Shown here piece by piece: positions 44,775 to 56,995 of a stretch of 64,000 nucleotides of DNA. The translations under genes and the position numbers were made by a program. The notes below the pieces were generated by a model. The model was not told where the DNA came from, searched no databases, and saw nothing but the letters and a program-made list of their open reading frames with translations. The stretch is taken from contig JAWDGP010003786.1 of NCBI GenBank assembly GCA_033675545.1, positions 231,001 to 295,000 on the forward strand. Direction: 5' to 3'. Each line of letters begins with the position of its first letter. The stretch's first letter is position 1. Origin of the DNA: Elysia crispata (lineage: Eukaryota; Mollusca; Gastropoda; Plakobranchidae).

Positions 44775-46021
44775 AAATAAAGTTTGAAGACTTCCGGTAA
44801 ATTTCCTTTTAAAGATTTTTATTTAGAACTTTCTTTAGGTGATATATACTCAACCTACAGATACTTTCAATCTAAATTTGGGTAATAATATCATCACATG
44901 ACTCCAGGATATTATTAAAGGTATGATCAAGCAATTTGGACATCACCATTTTTTCCTCTGTAAAATGATATTTTGAGTTTTAATTTAGACACATTTTGTT
45001 GTAACGCCCCAATGTTTATGTAAAGATAATGATTGAATACTATATTGTTATAAGAGCAATGTCTGAAATAATTTTACCTTTAGGTCTAGTCACAAGCTAT
45101 AAATTTTAATCTGATGTGGTGTAAAAAAAAACTACCTACTATTACCGCTACATACTTGTTCCGCACTCACATTTACTCCATAAGAAAAAGAAATGAAGTT
45201 CAAGTTCATAGTCATTTTATTAACATTCTCTCATACGTGAATGAAATTAGAAGTTAAGAAACTCGGGGAAGAGTTGAAATTGCAATGAATTAGAGCATGG
45301 CTAAACTGAAAAAATAAAGAACATTGAACAAACAGGACCTTTTTATCTAATAAGGCCCAAATAATAATGCATTAAGTGCCTTCCAAAGCATATTCCGTTT
45401 GGCATTAGTCTATCAAGTAGCAATGTTTCATAACAAAACGTTATTATGTTACAAAAAAAAAAAAAAACCTGAGCAAAAATTTAATACAAAAGTAACCAAA
45501 AATGTGTTAATTTTTTTTCACCAGCTAAATTCTGGGAGTTCAATGTCAAAGTTGATGGGGAATTTTAAAAGTCAATATAAAAGGCTTAGTTCTATTGCTC
45601 TTTGAATTAAATATAACTTTTGTAGTAGTATTACTTAAAATGATAGGCCAGCTATTAACCTAACGTAAATATCTCTTACACGTAAGTTACAGGTTGTGGT
45701 GGCCATCATAATTGAAAAAAAATCATTAAAACTTATTAAAAGCACAAAATATTGTTTAGCTCAACCAAGAAAATAAAATAAAAGATTAAAAATCATTTGA
45801 TGGATCGGTGAGATCAGCTACATTATGTTTTGCGACCAAAGGCCCAAACCCACTCTCAAACTATCATGGCATAAAACCGGAAGCAGGAGAAGTTAATATT
45901 CAGAAAAGTGTCTGATGGGCAGTAGCTGATAACAAACATCATACTAAATAAACATTACAACTAAAAGCATAAAGGATTATATGAGGCATTATGCTCAACG
46001 GAAAAAAAATAGATTAAAAAT
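44775..46021. other. AT-rich spacer with one short family D fragment
   Basis: No gene is seen. Positions 45799-45885 repeat 50479-50560 (shared GATGGATCGGTGAGATCAGC and TACATTATGTTTTGC), which is the C-terminal coding end of a family D gene. The rest is low-complexity AT-rich DNA. Confidence 0.6.
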
Positions 46022-49000
46022 CATCATTCGAATCGAATATTGTTAAATCTGTTGCTTCTATACGTAGTGAATTGAGACTTGATCTCATGGGTGTCGCAAT
46101 ACGCCAGCCAGTCCTCCCTGCAACCATTTTTTTCATCCCCTCTGGGACCAAACACATCAGAAGTTGTTCTGATCACTCTGAAGGCGGCTGTTTCACCAGA
46201 GGACGCAAAGTGACTGAAGGTGTTGCTCTTGTCTCGGCCCAGTTTTTCATCCAACAAACCCTCTTCTTTCTTAATGGCAGCATCTGTAACATCTGCAAGA
46301 GCAATTAGAAAGTGGGCATTGCAGTGAAGGAACTCGATAGCTGCATCAGTTCTGTGCCTAATACTTCCCTCTTGTGTTCCAACATCTTCTTATTGTACAA
46401 CTTAATATTCGCCGCTCGGTCGCTCATGAGACACATCATCTTTGAAAGAATTTCTTTGAAAACTTCGTCCTTCTGGGCTTTCTCTTGTGCCTCACGGTAT
46501 ATCTCACAAAGCTCATCTATCAAATCTAAACTCTTTTTCAACAGAGTGTCTGCTTTATCATCTGGAACTTCGGTGAAGCCTATGGACAGAGTCCCGCCTG
46601 AGTCCAGGATCAAGTGGTGCTCCATATAGTGCCTCTTCTGTCGACTTGTCCCGTCACTCCCGTATGTGAAATGCTCAGCGTCTTGAATTTTTTCCACTAT
46701 TTGCTGCTTCGCAATATGGTGCGCCTCATCCATGAAATTAAGGGCTGTTTTCCTGCAGGGAAGTGCTTGCAAAGGGATGTCTTTATCAAACAAATGTTTA
46801 GCGACAAGTTGCACTGCTTTGGAGGTTTGAGCAGGGACAATGCTTGTTTCACCTTGGAGGCTCATATACAACTCCCTGATGTTGTGGGTGTAAGTATTAA
46901 ATTTCTCTTTCAGGTTGAGTTCTTTCTCTTCCTCCAAAGTGTTAAGAGAATACAAGCATCTCTCAATTTTATCTTTGGCAGAATCTCTCTCCTTTTTTAA
47001 CTTGCTTTTCATCTGCTGCTAATTTTTAATTTTTTGGCGTAATTTTTCATTCCCAACGTTCTCTGCTTGAAGCTCCTCTCTTAGTCTCTCATTCTGGTCT
47101 GACATTTCTGAAATTTGCGATTGAAGTTTCTTGATTTCTTTCTTGCACTCAATATTTCGTTGTAATACAGCTTTGTGTTGGTGATGTAATTTCCTCCTGC
47201 AATTTTTTTATTTTCACTGCCAAGTTTTCTCACCTCCTTTTTCAAACATGAAATTAAGGACTTATCTTCAGCTGCAAGAACCTCAAGATCTTGTTTTTCT
47301 TTTTGTAATTCTTTCAGGATAGTTGTATTTCCATCTAGGTCTTCTCTCAAAATGTTTTCTCTTGCACTCAAAGCCTTCATTTCTTTCACCAATCTGTTGA
47401 TCTCACATTCTTCTTGCTTAACCTTACTTTTCAACTTGTCACACTGAGAACATGATTGAGGTGTTATAACTTCAGACATTTCAGTTGTATTTACAGAACT
47501 TTCACTAGATTCAGCAAAAATGCTGTTGCTTTCCTCTGGAAATTGTTTTTTCAAGAAGTCCTCAAGATCATTTGCATTCTTCATTTTACTTAACAATTTG
47601 TACTTTTTGATTGTTGTTAGAACATTTGATGTTAACAAAGAGTCACTCATTTGGGAACACTGTGTGCTAAGTGTCTTAAGCCATTTTACAGTGGAAAAAG
47701 AAATGTTTCTTTCAGAACTCTTAAAATGTTCTAGGGCAATAACAACACGATTGGTAATGAACTCAAGTGAGGGTTGAGTAAAAGGTTCAATGTTTGTAAG
47801 ATGCAGCCGATTTAAATTCAGGTCTGCTAGAGCGGCTAGTGCTGCATGGAAGTTCACATGTTCGGACAGGAAATGCAGGGCAACTTCCTCTGTCATCTTG
47901 AGGCAGGATTGCACAGCTGATGTGACTTTGTGCTTGACACGCCCCTCGGTCACATGGCAAACGCTTGGGTCCAACTTCTCTAGCCACAGCTTGAGCTTGA
48001 AATGTAAAGAGAAAAAAAAATGAAAGACTGACTTATTAGTGGTGATGGACCTGCAGTGGAAACCAAAAAAATGATAATGGACAATAAATAAATTTAGAGG
48101 TAATTTATGGTTTAATTCATACTTGTAATTACTTTTGCTTCATTAGTGAAAACCTTTTAAATGCAAAGAACCTGTGGACTGCAAAGTCTTGATTGAGTAT
48201 TTTTGATACATGTATGGACCAAATGGGGACAAACTATTTAATTGTGGATATATTTGAACAAGTAATATCCTTTATAAAGTCCACAAAAAGGCCTACCTCC
48301 CTGAAACTGCTATTCCCTTCCTCTTTGATGAAGTACAGCTGGATAAGGACTCTCTGTGTCAATGTCTGCAGTATTGGCAAATCAGGTCGTCTTCCCTTTC
48401 CAACCATGAGAAAATGACGTTTGCAATCGCGGTAGAACTTGTCATCTGTATAAAAAGAAAAGACAAACTTCTTACAATGCGTACATGGTGTAGGCTTGTA
48501 GCTTCTTTTAAATTTGACCGCTTCCAAGTTTCATATAATGATTGGTATCAAAGTAATTTTACTTATGCCTGAGCATGAAGGGTCCTGGCAAGTTGAATCT
48601 GGACAAATAGGCCCACTGTATGGCTTACACTAACTAGTGACTAAGTTACATAAATATGTAAATGCCGTTTTCGATGAAAAAAGTTTTGTTTGTAGAACTA
48701 CATACAATGTTCAACTATTAATTTTAAACAAGGCTTTAAAGTTTAATTAAGTTCTGTAGTAATTACAGAACTGCCAACCCTCCTTCCATCAAACGAGCAC
48801 TTTTCTACTTTGGAAAGAGTATTTTTAGCTCAAAAAGATATTTTGACTATATTCTACTGTCATTAACATACCTTTTTAAATCATTTTGAAGCCTTAAAAA
48901 ACGTATTTCAAATAAATTTAGGAGTATTTTTGGTGAAAAAGAGTATAAAAATACTCAAAATCGTACTGGTTGGCAGCCCTGTAATTATTATCTTTGTAAA

Positions 49001-49845
49001 CCCAATCACCGTAATTTGAAAAAAAAAAAATAAAGAAAAATTCACCTGATATGGACGTACATAGTATGCCTAGACAAACAGTAATAAAGTAACCACACAA
49101 ATAAAAAAAGAAGAGCAAGTTACGTACAGGCCCATTTTTAGCACATAAAATACCATTTATAATCAAGCGTGTTTTTTAGGGTCAAATCTATATGCTATGA
49201 TATGGCGTGGATCCAGTGCATGTTTGCGAAATTACGATTATACAATGACCCCGAAGAAAAGAAAAAAAATGAAAAAAAGTTCTTTTTTAAAGAGGAAAAA
49301 AATCGTACATCTACATTGATATAGATCTAATCTAGACTCTAGTATATGCGCAACTGAACTCATGTATTATGCTAAGATTTAAAAGCAAGAGCGTAACTCA
49401 ATATGTAGATCTAGATCTAGTGCCGATGGTACTCGGTCCGATTCATTATCGGGAGAATAATTAAACTCAAGTGCAGTATAATATATAAATCTAGGTGTAG
49501 CTCCAAAACGACGATTATTATTTTTGTGACATTGAAAAACGTTCACATCGCTTTTGTTTTTAACTCAGCGCGAGTCAAACATACTAGATTTAGCTAGTCT
49601 AGTAATTAGGGCGACTGGCTGTTCCAACAACCGAGAATTACCTCCCGCCGCTAAGCGAATTAGCTATTCGTGTCTAAATAACAAATAATATTCAACTCAT
49701 ATGTCTAAATATACATTTACTTACCGATTAAAGACCGTAAATGTGACACTGTAACAGTAATTCTGGCCGAGGTTGTTTCATTCAGAGAGCTTTCTACATG
49801 CTGTACGCTCGGCGCCCGGGATGGGCTACCTGCACTCTGCTCCAT
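46022..49845 (-). pseudogene. Family Q transposase-like protein, copy 2 (N-terminal exons)
   Basis: Exon 1 (49725-49845) starts MEQSAGSPSRAPSVQHVESS. Exon 2 (48297-48445) is DDKFYRDCKRHFLMVGKG, LPILQTLTQRVLIQLYFI and EGNSSFRE. Exon 3 begins at 47995 (LKLWLEKLDPSVCHVTEGRV). The phases join (1, then 0). Exon 3 continues into a long Glu/Lys-rich coiled coil with a Cys pair (SCSQCDKL). It then passes two frameshifts near 47195 and a TAG near 47022 into HNIRELYMSLQGETSIVPAQ. The first acidic motif is HFTYGSDGTSRQKRHYMEHH, the second is MCLMSDRAANIKLY. A 5-bp insertion near 46350, absent from copy 1, then shifts the frame. The sequence stops at 46022, so the C-terminal third exists only in copy 1. 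Confidence 0.65.
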
Positions 49846-50414
49846 CGTCCTTGGCCGAGGCCTAGATCTAGTTTTTATCGGAGGCGAGGTGGTCGCACGT
49901 TTAGGCCTATAGATTCGTCGCTACATAACGCAGCAAGTTAAAATTTGTGTCTTTAAAAACCTTATTGGATAAGCTTTAAAATGGTATTTAATTTGACTTG
50001 ATAACTTATCAGCTTCGCCTTCATTTGGCCTGAAATTCAACTCACATCGCTCTCTCTCGGACTTGCCGAGGCCATATTGAAAGGAATGCTGGGACATCTG
50101 GTATCACAATAAAGGCCATGCTTTTCCGGTTGTAATGATGTCAATTCTATTTTTATGCGACCTCTCGCGATGAAATTATCCCACTTTAAGTACAACGACC
50201 TTAGGCCCAGATTTCAGGCATCCCGCACACGGGCTGCCGTTAACGGCCAAACTTACGGTTTTTACAGGACTGTAAATACAAAACCACACATCACATCGTG
50301 ACGAGACAGCACACAATGAACAAAGAAATGTTAAATTTTTTAATGATCGTTATTTGATTAAAAAAGACGCGAAATGACAGGAGATACAGGTGGTTAAAGA
50401 CAAGGCAGATAGAC
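49846..50414. other. Spacer upstream of family Q copy 2, no gene seen
   Basis: Moderate GC content, with no supported coding region. It lies between the 5' end of family Q copy 2 and the stop codon of family D copy 2, and could hold the Q promoter. Confidence 0.5.
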
Positions 50415-51297
50415 CTAAATCTCGATGCTCGCGAGCTTGTCTACTGCCGCGAGGCGTACGTTTGCCACATCGAATTTCGATGGATCGGTGAGATCAGCTA
50501 CATTATGTTTTGCCACCAAAGGTCCAAAGCCACAGTCAAACTATTGTTGCATAAAATCAGAAGGAGAAAGTCTCTACTCAGAGTCAGATTCAGAAGAGGA
50601 GCATTCTGACTCTGCAGATATTTGGGCGTCATTTGGCAGCTGATCAAACAAAGCTTGGGTTTTGAGGACTGCAAAATCGCTTTAATTTCTGCAGGTCTTT
50701 AAACTTAGCTGCACTGATTGGCACAGATGCTGTGTATCGTCGTTGAGGCTCATCCAAAAGAGCAGATTTCGCAGAACTGCCTTTTCTTCTTTGGGCCTGT
50801 TTTGGGGTGATCACAGCCGAAAAGAAAGGTCCATTCCAGTTCTCTCTGTACATGAAGAGTCTGGGATGCTCCTTTGAGACAGAGAGTTTTCTGATTGGCC
50901 TGGTCGCAATGGGACATATCTGTGCCGTAGAAAATCAGAAACAGCCAGGAATTTGTCTTGTGTCATATTGATGACGTTGTATGGTTCTGGATTAGATCTT
51001 GCAGCACGAAACTTGCCAATCACTCGGAGTTTCGGCTGCTGGTTTTTGGTTGACAAGAGCCATGTCTTTGTCACACTCCATGAATGAGTGCCCACGAATT
51101 GGAAAAGACTCTGTTGTATTTTCAAACCGCTCAGCAATGTGAACCAAGTAGTGCAGCATACGAACAAAACTAAAGTTTTTTTGTCCTGCGCAAGAATCGC
51201 AAAACAGGAAAAGTTTTTTCCACTGTGTTTGACAGGTGGTTGTTAAGGAAATCCAGAAGCATAGAACAAACCTCATCGGCCACAGTTTCCGAGCTTT
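50415..51297 (-). pseudogene. Family D copy 2, C-terminal part
   Basis: It reads DEVCSMLLDFLNNHLSNTVE, then in another frame LFLFCDSCAGQKNFSFVRML and HYLVHIAERF. Next come FPIRGHSFMECDKDMALVNQ (the GH-D block), ENWNGPFFSAVITP and YTASVPISAAKFKDLQKL. The end is VAKHNVADLTDPSKFDVAN and DKLASIEI. CDSCAGQK corresponds to SDACTGQN in the 2.9-7.5 kb element, so the Asn that usually follows GQ is lost. Frameshifts lie near 51210, 50990 and 50690. Two stops lie near 50575 and 50545. At about 51297 it meets the Gypsy integrase sequence. The N-terminal exon is on the far side of Gypsy at 55284-55716. Confidence 0.7.
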
Positions 51298-54200
51298 GAG
51301 TTGTCTGTGTAGACGTTCAACCATCCCATTTGCTTGTGGATGGTAGGCATTAGTCATTATGGTGTCGACACCCAGCAGCCTGTTAAGTTGTGTCCAAAGG
51401 GAGGAGGTAAACTGACTGCCACGGTCTGAGGTAATGTCCACAGGCACTCCAAATCTGGCGATCCAGTGATAAAGTGATGTAGCGCAGGTAGAGGCCTGGG
51501 CATTAGGAAGTGGTATAGCCTTAGGCCATCTTGTGAACCGGTCAATGATGGTGAAGAGGTAACTCATGCCCTCGCTCTCAGGGAGAGGTTCGACTAAGTC
51601 CACGTGAAGGTTACTGAACCGGTCAGTCGGTAGTGGGTGTTCAGTGAGGGGGGCACGTGTATGGTGGTGGATCTTGGAGGCTTGACAGTCGGGGCATTCC
51701 TTGCACCACCTGCGGATCTCTCTTCATGCCGTGCCAAACAAACCGTTGCGAAATAGCTTTTTGTGTGGGACGAACGCCAGCGTGGGAGAGTCCGTGGATT
51801 TTGTCAAAAACTGAGCGAGTCCATGTTGTGGGAAGTATAGGCCTTGGAATTCCTAATGAAGTATCACACAGCAGTGTTGACTGACCGATATCAATGTCCT
51901 CAAGCTTTCGTCCCGTAGTGACAGTTCGATATGAGTTCATTTCATCTGATTTCTTTTGGTCACGGGCAAGGTGGTCAGGACTGATGAGATCTGTACTCCG
52001 TTTAGAAACAAGAATATCAGAAACTACAGTAGGGAGGTCCGTTGCCGTTTCACCTGTGTCGTCAATCCTAACATAGTCTACAGTGGTGACTCTTGACAAA
52101 GCATCCGTCACGACGTTGAATTTACCTTTGATGTGCCGTATGTCAGAGGTAAATTCTGCGATTTAGGACAAATGCCTTGTTTGGCGTGGGGATCGGTCGG
52201 CTTGACTTGTAAGAGCTGTAGTCAATGGTTTGTGGTCGGTGTAAAGTGTGAAAATCCGCCCCTCTAAAAAGTGTCGAAAATGTTTGGTCGCACTGTAGGC
52301 TGCCAAAAGTTCTCGGTCAAAAGCACTGTATTTCTTTTCAGAATCCGAAAGTTTTCTAGAGAAGAAAGCTAGTGGAACCCAAGAGCGACCCTGGCGTTGC
52401 TCAAGCTGTGCACCAACGGCAGTGTTTGACGCATCCACTGTAAGGCTTGTTGGTGCGTCTGGTTGAGGGTGATGCAACAAGGTTGCACTACTAAGGGCAT
52501 CTTTCGTTCTATCAAAAGCGTCCTGACATTCTGCAGACCACTCAATATTTTGTCCCTTGCCACTGGCTTGAGCATGAAGTGGGGCCAAAATGCCTGCAAT
52601 CCCAGGTAGGAAGCGATGGTAATAGTTTATCATTCCAAGGAACCGCTGAAGACTTGTACGGTCTTTGGGTGCACCACCACTGTTGCGAAGAGCCGAAACC
52701 CGTTCCGCAAGTGGGGCTATTCCACGAGAACTGAAGTGGTGGCCCAAGAAGTCAAGCTCATCCACGCCAAAGATGCACTTAGCCCTGATGATGACAAGTC
52801 CATTCGAAGAGAGTAGTGTAAATATTTGACGGAGATGTTGAGAGTGTTCCCGAGGAGAATGGCTGGCAACCAGGATGTCGTCTAGGTAGACGAAGGCGAA
52901 GGGCACATCTCTAAGGATCCCGTCCATGAGGCGCTGGAATGACTGCGCAGCGTTTTTAAGACCAAAAGGCATGCGCAGCAAATCCCAGAGACCGAATGGG
53001 GTGATGATGGCAGTCTTAGTAATAGACGATGGTGCCATGGGAATTTGGTGATAGCCCCTGATCAAATCAATTTTTGAGAAGATTGTACAACCTGCAAGGT
53101 GATTGGTGAAATCCTGTATATGAGGGAGCGGATAACGGTCATCATCCGTTGCTGCATTTAAACGTCTATAGTCACCACACGGTCGCCACTGACCACCAGG
53201 CTTTGGTATGACATGGAGCGGTGAAGACCAAGGGGATTTGGAACGGCGGATGATGCCCATTTCTTCCATTTGCAGGAACTCGGCTTTAGCAGCAGCCAGT
53301 TTCTCCTGGTCTAAACCCCGAGCACGAGCGTGAGTTGGAGGGCCATGTGTGACAATGTGGTGCTCAGCACCATGTTTGTTGGCAGAGGTGTAGAAGTGTG
53401 GTGTGAGCAGCTCTGGGAACTCTTTGAGCAGCTTGGAGTAAGCATCCTGGGAAGGAAGTCCTAAACCGGAAATTGCCTGTGGGGATGTTGTTTCTAAGAG
53501 AGAAATGGACATGTTGTCGAAAGACAAAAGGCGTTTGCCACGCAGGTCAATAGCAAGCCCATGTGCTGTGAAAAAGTCTGCTCCGAGGATGGGACGGGTA
53601 ACGTCTGCTCGGCAAAACTCGTGATTGTAGTGTCGCTTAGGGTTTATCGCTAGCGAAATACTGCGCTTGCCCCAAGTCTGAATGGTAGTCCCGTTGACAG
53701 CAGGAAGTGAAGTTGTGGGATGTATCTTCTTTCGATCTTGTGCGGACGCCGGATAAACTGATACTTCAGCACCTGTGTCGACAAGATATGTGACTCCGGT
53801 TTTGCGATCTTCAACAGACAGCGTGCTTGCTTGTGACGAACTGGTCGCTGCCACGCCTAGCGGCCGGTGTTGGCGTTTCCCGATGTCTTGGAGAGCAGGC
53901 AAGAAAACTTGCAGCCAAGTTGACAGTTGAGGGCTCTCGGTCCAAATTTCATGTGGTAGAAACAGACTGCGGAGGTAGGAGTAGTTGAAGCCTTGAACAC
54001 AGTGTTGGGTTTGGTACGAAGTGGCGCGACAGCCTCAACTGTAGTGTTGCACGTAGGTGGAATGTTGGCGTGAGGCATTTGTTGCACCTGTCGAACAGAG
54101 GCAGTAGCAGAAAGGCTTTCCCAAACACGATCAGCGGCCTCGGCAAGGTCTTCAGTTTCCCGAAACTCTTGTCCCGCAAGAATGTTGCGAATCTCTGAGG

Positions 54201-54651
54201 GGAGATTTGCGAGAAACAATGCCCTTTTCAGGGTTCGCGGATCATCGTTAAGTGCGTTGATCTTGCGCAACAAGGCTGTGGGTCTGCGGTCGCCCAGGCC
54301 ATTAAGGTTGAACAGCTCATTGTCCTTCTGTGCTTGAGATTTTCCAAATGCCTTAATGAGCGCCTTTTTTAAAGTTGTGTATTTGTCCTGGTCTGGGGGG
54401 TGTATAAGGACTTCCGGTACCTCCTCAGCAGTTTTTAAATCTAGGGCACTCACTACATAGTCATATTTTGTTTGGTCCTGGGAGATATGTTTAGCACCGA
54501 ACTGTGCCTCTACTCTCGCAAACCATACCTAGGGCGAGGTATTCCAGAAGTCAGGAATTTTAACCGAGGCGGCATTGATTTGTAGTTGCGTTGCCAGCCT
54601 CTCGAGTAGTGTTTCTGCAGACTCACCGTGAGGAAGTTGTTGTGGTTGAGA
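51298..54651 (-). pseudogene. Ty3/Gypsy-type gag-pol, truncated in integrase
   Basis: An old LTR retroelement. Gag starts at ATG 54651 and has an in-frame TAG near 54533. Pol follows: protease with a [10 protein letters not shown] active site (near 53795), reverse transcriptase ([44 protein letters not shown]), and RNase H ([24 protein letters not shown]). The integrase has its HGLSHAGVRPTQ zinc region and core motifs (IIDRFTRWPKAIPLP, TSDRGSQFTSSLW, PQANGMVERLHRQLK). Breaks are a TAA at 52163-52165 and a frameshift near 51715. The element ends just after the integrase Glu, so the C-terminal integrase domain and the 3' LTR are absent. No envelope-like gene is seen. Confidence 0.88.
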
Positions 54652-54799
54652 CATGACTGAAGCAGCTGTTGTTTACAAGCAGGCGGTACAGTAGAACTGT
54701 CTAGAGCTATTGAAATGATGGACCTTGAAGAATGGTTGAATGATGAGTTTGAGATTTCTGGATCTAGATCTAGATCTAGTATTGTTTAATCTGCTTTTA

Positions 54800-54815
54800 T
54801 CACGTCGGGTCACCA
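54800..54815 (-). other. Candidate primer-binding site of the Gypsy element
   Basis: The minus strand reads TGGTGACCCGACGTGA just inside the putative LTR end and ahead of gag. The TGG start is usual for a site pairing with a tRNA 3' CCA end. The 8-bp gap to the LTR edge is somewhat long. Confidence 0.5.
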
Positions 54816-54823
54816 ATTTAGCG

Positions 54824-55275
54824 TGTAACATTAAATTAACGTAAATGCTCTTGTAATTAAAACAAGACTTTATTAACTAACTATTGGAAATTATGAATTG
54901 ATAAATGAAATTGATATCAAAGCTTGACTGTCGCTGTCGTGAGCGTGAGCGGAAGTTTTCTTGTCTTTTTTGTTGATCTCTGAATTGGAAGTGGCTAGAT
55001 CGTCATCTCAGAAAGGAAGTGGTTAGGTCGTCAACTAAGAAAGGAAGTGGCTAGGTCGCCACAATACATAGAAGCTAGATTAGATCTTGATCTAGATTTT
55101 TAAAGCCTAGAATTAGATCTAGATCGATAGAATCTAGATTAGATCTTGATCTAGATATGCTACTTTTGTAAGCAAAGAATTAGATGCAGATCCATAGATC
55201 TTGATCTAGAGTAAGATACTACTAGACCCTAGTTAAGACTTCTAGATCTAGATTTATGATTAAAAATATTGTGTG
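54824..55275 (-). repeat. Putative 5' LTR of the Gypsy element
   Basis: The inner edge reads GTTACA on the minus strand at 54824-54829, a typical LTR 3' terminus. The outer edge is not clear and is placed where family D exon sequence resumes near 55283. No second LTR exists in the window for comparison. The region is crowded with TAGATCTAGATC motifs (about 55070-55260). Confidence 0.4.
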
Positions 55276-55283
55276 TAACTCTT

Positions 55284-55716
55284 ACCTGTTTTGGCAATGG
55301 TGTCTCTGATTTTTTAGATGCGACCTTTCTTTATGCCAAAGATGGAAAGAAACACACCTCCGGCTTCTTTGATGTGCCATCTCGAACAACTAGAATGTTA
55401 TACTTGTATGAATGGTTATGAAAGTCGGCATCAGCTTCATCACGCCTACTTCTTCTTCTCTTTACACCTTGAACTGAAACACATGCAGGAAAAAAAGCAT
55501 CATGCTCGTCTTTGGTTTTGAGCCCATTAAAGTGCTCCAAGAGGTTCCTCCTATCATCAATAGTAGTATTTTGGAAACAGTTTAGCCTCTTACACTGACA
55601 GGGTTCACCTGTTACATGGCTGTTAAGTCTTTTCGACTTTTCTAACTCTTTTTTCGACCATGTTGTTGCTTTTTATAGGGCTTATCACTTACAGCTGGTC
55701 TTTCTGGGTCAGCCAT
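55284..55716 (-). pseudogene. Family D copy 2, N-terminal exon
   Basis: ATG at 55716 gives MADPERPAVSDKPYKKQQHG. After a one-base shift it continues EPCQCKRLNCFQNTTIDDRR, NLLEHFNGLKTKDEHDAFFP, GVKRRRSRR and NHSYKYNILV. It then reads KKPEVC and, in another frame, FLSIFGIKKGRI up to a GTAAG donor near 55283. This CxC...CF domain plus the EVCxxFLxxxGI block is the N-terminal half of the same family as 50415-51297. The middle exons (knuckle and FDLQ region) are missing between the two parts. Confidence 0.65.
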
Positions 55717-56019
55717 TTTGCAACTAGTTTCAATAGTGGTCACATGATCCGGAAGAAGACTCATTGGCTGGAGTACCAATATGACCTTCACTGTTGTCAT
55801 GCAGTTTGGACACCACTGATTCTTCTCATTTGTGAACAGGACAGCTCCAGATTTTCCCTAGGAGCCCCTTTTTTTAACACACCATAACTTGTGACATAGC
55901 CAATTTATCCAAATGACAATAAGACATCATAGAGAATGAGAATTTCTCTATAACAAAGGGAAGCAATCACCAAAATTCCAAAATGTGGACATACCAGCTT
56001 TTCCCGTGTGGTCTTCGTT

Positions 56020-56995
56020 TGCTTCCTGAGTTACTTTTAAACTAAGGGGCTTAATCTGTCGAGGAAACGTTTGCAGAATTCTACTGTTAATCCGTCTGGT
56101 CTTGGTGCTTTGTTTGCTTGCATGACTTGAAGCGCATTTTTTTTTTAGATCTACGAATGTTTTTGGTGCATCTAGTTTTGCTTTGCTTGCATCTAACGGT
56201 TTCACATATTCTAAGTTCTGGGTATGTGGGCAGGTGGGCTCTGAGCTGTACAGAGTTTCGAAGAATTCTTTGAAAGTTGCAAATATCTTTTGGCTCAGTA
56301 TGCATCTGGCCGTGTAAATTCTCGATTTGTCTAATCTGCCTGTTTTGTTGCACATTTTGCTCAATTGTTAGAAATTGTTTCGTAGGCGTCCCATATAGAT
56401 GTACAGCTTAGTTCGGATTTGTGCTCTTTTATATTGCTGCTGAAGATAGTTCTCTGCTTCTATTTCTAGCATTTGCGTTTGTGCGGTGTACCCTTGTTGT
56501 TTCGCAAGCTCGATTATCATTAGCAGCTCTGGATATGCCTGTTTGTCCTGCCTGGCTCGATACGTTGCTATTGTTTTCGTTCGGTGTATAATATTTGATT
56601 TTCATGGTTTCCCATAGTTGTCTTACTTTTCCTCTTCTTTCCTCAGTTTCTAAGTCGTCTATGAGTGCTTGTAGGATTTTTTCTATTTCTTTTGTGTAGA
56701 ATTTATTTTCGAGTAGAATGTTGTTATTCAATTTCCAATGTCGTCATCTTTTGGGGGGCGGGATAATCCAATATGTGCTATGATGCTCTTGTGATCTATG
56801 AAATTTAGTGTTTCTTTTAGGTAAAGCACTTGACCAAAGCGGAAATTTTTGTTTGTGCACATTCTGTCGGGCTTGTTTTTATAACTGTTGATGCGTGTGT
56901 TGTGTCTGTACTGTCCGGGTTCGTTTCTTCAAAACTATCTATCAGGTTGTATGAGTCGAGTGGTGTTTGTAAGGTTCTAAAATGAGGCTGGTCCG
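56020..56995 (-). pseudogene. L1/Tx1-type LINE ORF2 fragment
   Basis: It starts abruptly in the endonuclease C-terminal part (FRTLQTPLDSYNLIDSFEET). It continues KLNNNILLENKFYTKEIEKI, RQLWETMKIKYYT and LYSSEPTCPHTQNLEYVKPL. It reaches the start of the RT with NKAPRPDGLTVEFCKRF, and ends near 56020. Several frameshifts are present. The sequence differs from LINE-A, B and C, so it is a separate lineage. Confidence 0.7.

Noticed and set aside
50425-50643. Plus-strand 72-codon frame with an acidic tail
   Set aside because: Antisense to the family D C-terminal coding region, which reads through the same bases on the minus strand.
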